A stretch of 64,000 bases of DNA from Haladaptatus sp. QDMS2 (lineage in GTDB: Archaea > Halobacteriota > Halobacteria > Halobacteriales > Halococcaceae): NCBI RefSeq assembly GCF_029338295.1, contig NZ_CP119791.1:310001-374000 (forward strand), given 5' to 3'. Shown piece by piece: positions 58,793 to 64,000 of the stretch. The notes under the pieces were generated by a model. That model worked only from the letters and a program-made list of their open reading frames with translations, was not told where the DNA came from and did no database searches. A program made the position numbers and the translations under genes. How positions within the stretch are numbered: the first letter of the stretch is position 1; each line of letters begins with the position of its first letter.

Positions 58793-59617
58793 TTAGTCGA
58801 GTTTTCCGAGCGCTTTGAAGAAATCGAGCGGCGGGCCGGCCACGTGCATCGGCGTGTCCGCGACGGTCACGCTGATTGTTGCCGGTGGCGTGACGTATTC
58901 TTTCGTCCGTCCGTCGCTGATAACCACCGCCGTATCCGCGCCGTCGACGCGGATGTCGATTTCGCTCGCGAGGTCCGTCACGAGCGGGGGCATCGGCTCT
59001 GTCGCGCACATCTCTGTCACGACCAGCCCCGACACTGACGGGTGGACGAGTGGGCCGCCCTCGCTCAGGTTGTAGGCGGTCGAACCGGTCGGCGTTGAGA
59101 CGAGCACGCCGTCCGCGTGCCCGCCGGTGTACAGCGACCCGTCGATTCTGACCTCCACGTCGAGTCCTTGTCCGTGGCCGCGCTGTTCGCCCTGCACGAC
59201 GACTTCGTTGAGCGCGGGTGGCAGTTCCCAGCCGTCTCCTCGCGCCTGGAGTCGCGGAATCGATCGCGTTCGAATCTCGCCGGTTTCGCGGAACGGTTCG
59301 ACCTCGTTCAACACGGCATCGACTGCTTCCTCGGGCGACACCGCGTTCAGAAAGCCCACCTCGCCGAGATTCACGCCCACGACCGGCGTGTCTTCTGCAC
59401 CTCGGGCGGCGAACAGGAACGTCCCGTCGCCGCCGATGCTCACGACGAGGTCACAGTCGCGCATCGCGGGGATGTCGTGACCCTCGATGTCGAGGGCGGC
59501 GGCCATCTCGTGGTCCACCCAGACCGTTACGCCGATGTCGAGGAGGCTCTCGCGAATCTCGTCGGTGAGCGACGCCGCCCGCGGATTGCCTCGCTGTCCG
59601 ACGATACCGACTCTCAT
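58793..59617 (-). CDS. nadK: NAD kinase
   Basis: A 274-aa protein: GGDGT (62-66) in [22 protein letters not shown], and [15 protein letters not shown]. It phosphorylates NAD to NADP. The start at 59617 gives [11 protein letters not shown]; the longer frame is not supported. Confidence 0.95.
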   Translation of the reverse strand: MRVGIVGQRGNPRAASLTDEIRESLLDIGVTVWVDHEMAAALDIEGHDIPAMRDCDLVVSIGGDGTFLFAARGAEDTPVVGVNLGEVGFLNAVSPEEAVDAVLNEVEPFRETGEIRTRSIPRLQARGDGWELPPALNEVVVQGEQRGHGQGLDVEVRIDGSLYTGGHADGVLVSTPTGSTAYNLSEGGPLVHPSVSGLVVTEMCATEPMPPLVTDLASEIDIRVDGADTAVVISDGRTKEYVTPPATISVTVADTPMHVAGPPLDFFKALGKLD

Positions 59618-59728
59618 ATGTGGCGATTCGTCTGGCGGTGTAAAAACCTGCCCACGTTCGGGCAACATTAATCAGGCATGGGCGCAAGGTTCTGATATGT
59701 CAACGCGGCCAGTCCGGAGGCGAAGTTC

Positions 59729-60814
59729 GTGAGCGACGACGAACAGCCGACTGACGCGGCAGACGACTGGTTCGAACGCGGCCTCACAGACGACGAGAAA
59801 GAATCAGCAGACAAAGGAGTCACCGCCGACGAAGATTCATCAGCCGAGGACGACGACGCGGAATCGGTCTTTTCGAGCAGTAGTCCCACCGGTTTCGGCA
59901 GCGACGGTGAACCCGACGATTCGGCATCCGGCTTCGGCTTTGGCGACGAGGAGCCAGCCGGCTTCGACGACTTCGGCTTCGACGAGGGGGAGGACTTTGG
60001 CATGGGAAGTGACCTGTTCGATGACGACTTCGCGAGCGCGTTCGCCAGCGCGCCCGGTCCCGACGGTTCCGGCGGCTTCGGCGGGACTGACTTCGAGGAC
60101 GAGGCCTTCGAGTCGAACATCCCGCGCATCGACATCGGCATCCTCGGGTTGGACGACATGATTCAGGGAGGCGTTCCCGAGAGTTCGCTGATGGTCACCA
60201 TCGGGAGTGCCGGGACGGGGAAGACCACCTTCGGCCTCCAGTTTCTCCACCACGGCCTCGAAAACGGTGAGAAAGCCATCTACATCACGTTAGAGGAGAG
60301 TCGGAGGCAGGTCATCAACACCGCCGTCGAGAAGGGCTACGACTTCGACACCTACATCGAGGAGGGCAGCCTCGCCGTCGTCGATTTAGACCCCGTCGAG
60401 ATGGCAAACAGCCTCGACAACATCCGCTCTGAACTCCCGAAACTCATCTCTGAGTTCGGTGCCTCACGATTCGTCCTCGACTCCGTCTCCCTCCTCGAGA
60501 TGATGTACGACCAGCAGGCAAAGCGCCGCACGGAGATTTTCAACTTCACGCGGGCGCTCAAGCAGGCCGGCATCACCACCATGCTCACGAGCGAGGCCAG
60601 CGACGACAACCCCTACGCCTCCCGCCACGGCATCGTCGAGTACCTCACCGACGCCGTGTTCATCCTCCAGTACGTCCGCCCCTCCGACTTCCGAGAAACC
60701 CGCCTCGCCGTCGAAATCCAGAAGATACGCAACGCGAACCACTCCCGCGAGACCAAACCGTATGAGATTACGGGGAGTGGCATTAGTGTGTATCAGCAGG
60801 CGAATATCTTCTGA
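59729..60814 (+). CDS. KaiC-like / RecA-superfamily ATPase with long acidic N-terminus
   Basis: A 361-aa protein. Residues 1-~130 are Asp/Glu/Gly/Ser/Phe-rich and likely disordered (GFGFGDEEPAGFDDFGFDEG). The RecA-like domain follows: GLDDMIQGGVPESSLMV, Walker A GSAGTGKTT (159-167), Glu pair in ITLEESRRQ, and the Walker B strand FVLDSVSLL. Family of single-domain KaiC/RadA-like ATPases common in haloarchaea. Role unknown. GTG start at 59729. A T-run and hairpins follow at 60822-60904. Confidence 0.88.
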   Translation: MSDDEQPTDAADDWFERGLTDDEKESADKGVTADEDSSAEDDDAESVFSSSSPTGFGSDGEPDDSASGFGFGDEEPAGFDDFGFDEGEDFGMGSDLFDDDFASAFASAPGPDGSGGFGGTDFEDEAFESNIPRIDIGILGLDDMIQGGVPESSLMVTIGSAGTGKTTFGLQFLHHGLENGEKAIYITLEESRRQVINTAVEKGYDFDTYIEEGSLAVVDLDPVEMANSLDNIRSELPKLISEFGASRFVLDSVSLLEMMYDQQAKRRTEIFNFTRALKQAGITTMLTSEASDDNPYASRHGIVEYLTDAVFILQYVRPSDFRETRLAVEIQKIRNANHSRETKPYEITGSGISVYQQANIF

Positions 60815-60821
60815 ACGCATC

Positions 60822-60904
60822 TTTTTGCTGCGAGGGGTCGCTACGCGACCCCCGTTTGCAAAAACTTGCATGAAAAAGGCCGAGAGCGACACCGTCGCTC
60901 TCGG
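60822..60904 (+). terminator. T-run and two strong hairpins after the KaiC-like gene
   Basis: TTTTT at 60822-60826, then arms GGGGTCGC/GCGACCCC (60834-60841, 60845-60852) and CCGAGAGCGA/TCGCTCTCGG (60880-60889, 60895-60904). Poly-U ends are used by archaeal polymerase; the hairpins may be processing or protein sites. Confidence 0.5.
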
Positions 60905-61013
60905 GTGCCCTACTTGCGGGCTACCGCAACCGCACCGCAACTGAACACAACCGTTGGAAAGGAATCCGGAGCAGCGCGAGACTTTTTATAGCAATGCGCG
61001 AGCAACGTGTGGT

Positions 61014-61448
61014 ATGAAGCGCGGTCGCCTCACGAGCGTGGCTACTCGAAAACCGATGCAGATAGCCGTCGTCGCGGGTCTCGCCCACGCTGTGGTGGTC
61101 CTCTGGGGGCGGTCGGCACTCGGCATCTACACGCCTGTGTTCGACCTCTTCTTCCCATGGGCTTTTATCGGTCTCACGCTCGTGGGAGGGGTGGTTACAT
61201 ACTCAATCCTCGAAATGCGACTCTACTCGCCGGCCATAGGAGTAGGTGTACTTCTGGGTTGGGCGGTCCTCAGCCAGTGGTACTACCTGCGTGGGTTAGA
61301 CGGCGCAGTCTGGGCAACTGCTCCGCAACCACTCTACTTCTACATCACACTCTGGCCACTCCCACTGCTCGTGTGTTTCCTCCTTGCGAGACTGGAACGA
61401 ATAGGCCGAGACCGATTGCGTATGCGCCGCGACTCAACTGTGGACTGA
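61014..61448 (+). CDS. Membrane protein, four helices
   Basis: A 144-aa protein with helices at ~17-33, ~42-65, ~72-92 and ~105-125 (TLWPLPLLVCFLLARL). No known motif. TATA-like TTTTTATA (60983-60990) lies ~27 bp before the ATG, so the transcript is probably leaderless. Confidence 0.75.
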   Translation: MKRGRLTSVATRKPMQIAVVAGLAHAVVVLWGRSALGIYTPVFDLFFPWAFIGLTLVGGVVTYSILEMRLYSPAIGVGVLLGWAVLSQWYYLRGLDGAVWATAPQPLYFYITLWPLPLLVCFLLARLERIGRDRLRMRRDSTVD

Positions 61449-61574
61449 CTACCCAATCGAGACAGCCCCCGAGACGCTCTTTCCGGCCTGAATTACGAAT
61501 ATCGTCTTGGCCGTCGAATCTAGTGGTACGTCTCCGGCAGGGGATTCGTCGCCGAGAGACGAACGAGGGAAAAC

Positions 61575-62039
61575 ATGGCAGTTTCAACAGCGGCACAGAA
61601 CAAGGAACTCGTAGAGCGCACGCTCGACGAATGCTGGAACAAGGGCGACTTCGACGCACTTTCGGACCTCTGCCACGACGATATCCGCGTCCTCGACGAC
61701 GACGGAAACACGGTGGCGCACGGCCCACAGGAGTTCCAGAAACACGTCGAAGCGTGGCGGACGGCCTTCCCGGACTTCAAGGTCGAAACGAAAGAACTCG
61801 TCGCCGAAGACGACACGGTCGTCGTGCGCTTCATGGAAGAAGGCACGTTCAAAGACAAACTCACGCGCGGCGAACTGATGGGGATGGAACCGACCGGCAA
61901 GCACTATCGCTCGTCGGGCGTCGCGTTCCACCGTATCAAGGACGGCAAACTCGCCGAGTTCTGGGTCATCGACGACAGCCTCAACTACGCACAACAACTG
62001 GGCGTCCTGCCCGACGACCTCTCTTCGGTCGGAAGCTGA
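61575..62039 (+). CDS. SnoaL-like / NTF2-like polyketide-cyclase family protein
   Basis: A 154-aa alpha+beta barrel protein. Pattern VERTLDECWNKGDFDALSDLCHDDI, KHVEAWRTAFPDFKVE and GVAFHRIKDGKLAEFWVIDD fits the SnoaL/ester-cyclase family. Function unknown. It converges on a UspA gene, 9 bp apart. Confidence 0.88.
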   Translation: MAVSTAAQNKELVERTLDECWNKGDFDALSDLCHDDIRVLDDDGNTVAHGPQEFQKHVEAWRTAFPDFKVETKELVAEDDTVVVRFMEEGTFKDKLTRGELMGMEPTGKHYRSSGVAFHRIKDGKLAEFWVIDDSLNYAQQLGVLPDDLSSVGS

Positions 62040-62048
62040 CCACCTTTT

Positions 62049-62477
62049 TTAGCGAACGATGGTTACCGGAAGTGGCGACCGCCTGACGACAGATTCAGCA
62101 ACGCTCCCGAGCAGAATCCGCGACACGCCGGTACGACCGTGACTTCCCATCACGATTTGGTCGAACTCGTTGTCCACAGCGAAATCGACGATTTCGTGTG
62201 CGGGCCGTCCCACGACCGTCTCCGTATCTACGCCGCGGTCGTACTCTGCGGCCACGTCGTCGGCTTCGAGGAAGATGTCTTCTGCGATGCCTTCGGCGCG
62301 TTTGTACCACTCCTCTGCGTAGCCCGGCAGCGACGCCTGTGGACTGAACCCGGTGTCGATTGGGTTGATGACGTAGAGGACCGTGATGTCCGAACTCGGA
62401 AACTCCTTCAACCCAAAGCGGAGCGCGTGGGCGGCTTGTTCAGAGCCATCCATCGGAACCAGCAGACGCTTTCCCAT
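62049..62477 (-). CDS. Universal stress protein (UspA family)
   Basis: A 142-aa protein with GSHGRTGVSRILLGS (ATP motif) and LLVPMDGSEQ. A second UspA of the window, clearly paralogous to 53172-53609. The start at 62477 is preferred. Confidence 0.92.
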   Translation of the reverse strand: MGKRLLVPMDGSEQAAHALRFGLKEFPSSDITVLYVINPIDTGFSPQASLPGYAEEWYKRAEGIAEDIFLEADDVAAEYDRGVDTETVVGRPAHEIVDFAVDNEFDQIVMGSHGRTGVSRILLGSVAESVVRRSPLPVTIVR

Positions 62478-62520
62478 AGTGGCTGATACGGTACCACACC
62501 TCAAAAACACTCCTCAGAAA

Positions 62521-64000
62521 TCAGGCCCCGCGACCGTGACGCGTGAGACAGGTCGAGAGGCCGATGAGTTCGACTGGTTCAGAGTTGTCCGGCGAGTAGA
62601 CGACCATCTGCCCTTTCTCCATGTACGGCACCTTCTTCTCCAGATTCGCGGGGATGTTCACGCTCTTGATGGCGTCCTCGTCACCCAGGTTCAGCACGAT
62701 CTTCGTGTTCACTTGCTTGAACACGGGTTCGGCGATGTCCTGTGGGTCCTGCGTGATGAGGAAGAGGCCGAGGCGCTCTTTGCGCCCCTGTTTTGCCGCC
62801 TCGGTGAACTTGCCGATGACCTTCCGGGCCTGGGCGCTCTCCGCGTCGGCGAGGAAGTTGTGGGCCTCGTCCATCCCGACGACGAGCGGCGTCTCCTTGA
62901 TGCGGTCGTACTGAGCGTCGTTCGAGAGCTTCTGGTCGATGAGTAGACTGGCCACCGCGAGGACGACGACCTCCGTCGCCCGACTGTTGTTGACGTGATA
63001 GGTCGGGACCACCGTCAGGCCGCCGGGGCGGACGAGGCGGTGAATCTGCTCCGTAATCGGTTCTGCGTCCTGGTCGAACACGCTGTCGAAGGCGGGAGAA
63101 CGCACCCGTCGGTGGACCGCGTCGAACGTGGCCTCGTGGACCCGCCCGCTCTCGTCTAACTGCTCGCGGAGCGCCGTGTCGTCGAGAAAGTCGAGAAAGC
63201 CACGATACGTGTGCTCGCCCGCCGTGCGGAAGTAGCGGTCGAGCAGGAAGTCGAGTGCGTTGTACTGGTTGTCGTTGAGGCTGCCGCCGGCCACCAGCCA
63301 GCGGTTGCGCCGGACGAGCGAGAACGGGATGGTGAATTCGACTTGCTCTGCGCGGTGGTGGTCTGCGGCGTAGGTGGACCCCTCGACTTTCGGGACGAAT
63401 GCGATGGTGTCGTCGTGGCCGCCGTGGGCGACGTTCTCGCGCTCACATCGCCGGGCGAACTCCTGCGTCAGTTTTGGGTTGTCGTCGTGCATCTGGGCGT
63501 ACTCGTCCTGTGGGTCGAACTGGACGACGGCCATGCGACGCTCCTGTGAACTCCCCGCCTCGACGGGGTAGGTACGCTCCTCGCTCAGATACTGGCGCAA
63601 CACGTTCTTCGCGCTGTGGGTCTTCCCGGACCCGGTCCCTCCGGCGATGAGCGTGTGGCGGAACACGAGCGGGTCGCCCGCCTCGTAGTCGTCTTTGACC
63701 CGGTAGTCGATGGTCGGGGGCTGGGCGCTGGTACGTACCTTCTCGCCGCCGACCGAGAGGTGGCCGAGGAAGACGCCTTCTTCGGGGATTTTGAGGCCGG
63801 TCTTGATTTCTGTCTGGTCGGTTGCCTCGCCGACGACAGTCTCGGGTTTCGGCACGCGGTCTGCCATCCGGCGTTTCAATTCGCCGTCGTCCTCGTAGAG
63901 GATGGCGATGGGTTCGAGCGTCGCCATGAACTTGTAGTCGTGTTCGTCGATGCCAGAAGAGCGCATCGCGCGGCGGGCGTGAATCTCCGTCGCGTCGTCT
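62521..64000 (-). CDS. HerA-like ATPase (5' end outside the window)
   Basis: At least 493 aa are visible; the frame stays open through the right edge, reading DDATEIHARRA before MRSSGIDEHD. HerA-type features: HAS-barrel-like N-terminus (VFLGHLSVGGEKV), Walker A GGTGSGKTHS, Walker B VVGMDEAHNFLAD, and FLITQDPQDI sensor region. HerA is a hexameric DNA translocase that pairs with NurA in end resection; nurA is not in the window. Some haloarchaeal relatives are not with nurA. Partial. Confidence 0.85.
   Translation of the reverse strand, partial: DDATEIHARRAMRSSGIDEHDYKFMATLEPIAILYEDDGELKRRMADRVPKPETVVGEATDQTEIKTGLKIPEEGVFLGHLSVGGEKVRTSAQPPTIDYRVKDDYEAGDPLVFRHTLIAGGTGSGKTHSAKNVLRQYLSEERTYPVEAGSSQERRMAVVQFDPQDEYAQMHDDNPKLTQEFARRCERENVAHGGHDDTIAFVPKVEGSTYAADHHRAEQVEFTIPFSLVRRNRWLVAGGSLNDNQYNALDFLLDRYFRTAGEHTYRGFLDFLDDTALREQLDESGRVHEATFDAVHRRVRSPAFDSVFDQDAEPITEQIHRLVRPGGLTVVPTYHVNNSRATEVVVLAVASLLIDQKLSNDAQYDRIKETPLVVGMDEAHNFLADAESAQARKVIGKFTEAAKQGRKERLGLFLITQDPQDIAEPVFKQVNTKIVLNLGDEDAIKSVNIPANLEKKVPYMEKGQMVVYSPDNSEPVELIGLSTCLTRHGRGA

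Overview
This window comes from a halophilic archaeon of the class Halobacteria. The evidence is high GC, very acidic proteins, TATA boxes about 25-30 bp upstream of leaderless starts, twin-arginine lipoproteins, CetZ, MptA, CofC/G/H and stand-alone Lrp/AsnC (RAM) proteins. I cannot fix the genus. I saw no transposase, integrase gene or CRISPR array.

Region 1 (1-16.5 kb) is chromosomal housekeeping. It holds purQ (partial)/purS divergent from purU, a lipoprotein, a PRTase, purC divergent from cofH, then a minus-strand run cetZ1 - secreted protein - cofC - cofG that converges on cofH (coenzyme F420). These are followed by an NAD(P)-binding protein, tmk, an orphan E1-alpha subunit, and trkA flanked by two stand-alone RAM proteins. 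A ~930-bp gene-poor stretch ends in degenerate copies of the 3' end of tRNA-Leu(TAA), next to the intact tRNA, a ferredoxin and cyclophilin. A near-identical 22-bp element lies in both the purS/purU and purC/cofH divergent promoters.

Region 2 (16.5-28.7 kb) holds a TrpD2-like protein, acetyltransferases, an SDR, a fused siroheme decarboxylase (AhbA-AhbB) and two extracytoplasmic lipoproteins. It ends with moxR converging on a DUF4129/DUF58 membrane operon. Upstream of moxR, 440 bp without a convincing gene folds into a multi-hairpin RNA. Three hairpins share a 9-nt loop while their stems differ but pair, and five G-U wobbles assign it to the plus strand. This is the strongest candidate here for something undescribed.

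Region 3 (29-52.7 kb) is a surface-polysaccharide locus. It contains a Tat-exported beta-helix protein, a sulfatase-fold protein, a flippase fused to a mucin-like Thr/Glu/Pro domain, a DUF1616 protein, a DUF457-like membrane protein, GT2 enzymes, lipoprotein paralogues and a large multipass membrane protein. An overlapping operon follows: 37-aa membrane protein - nucleotide-sugar dehydrogenase - GT2 - DUF354 - GT4 - multipass protein. Two membrane-anchored winged-helix proteins, one with an extracellular calcium-repeat domain, sit between this operon and glmS plus an asparagine-synthase-like protein lacking the glutaminase cysteine.

Region 4 (52.7-64 kb) is mixed: UspA proteins, a flavin/PPOX-like protein, cupin, tRNA-Ile(GAT), FxsA, a DUF255 thioredoxin-fold protein, TrmB, MptA, NAD kinase, a KaiC-like ATPase with an acidic N-terminal tail, a SnoaL-like protein and a HerA-like ATPase cut by the window end.
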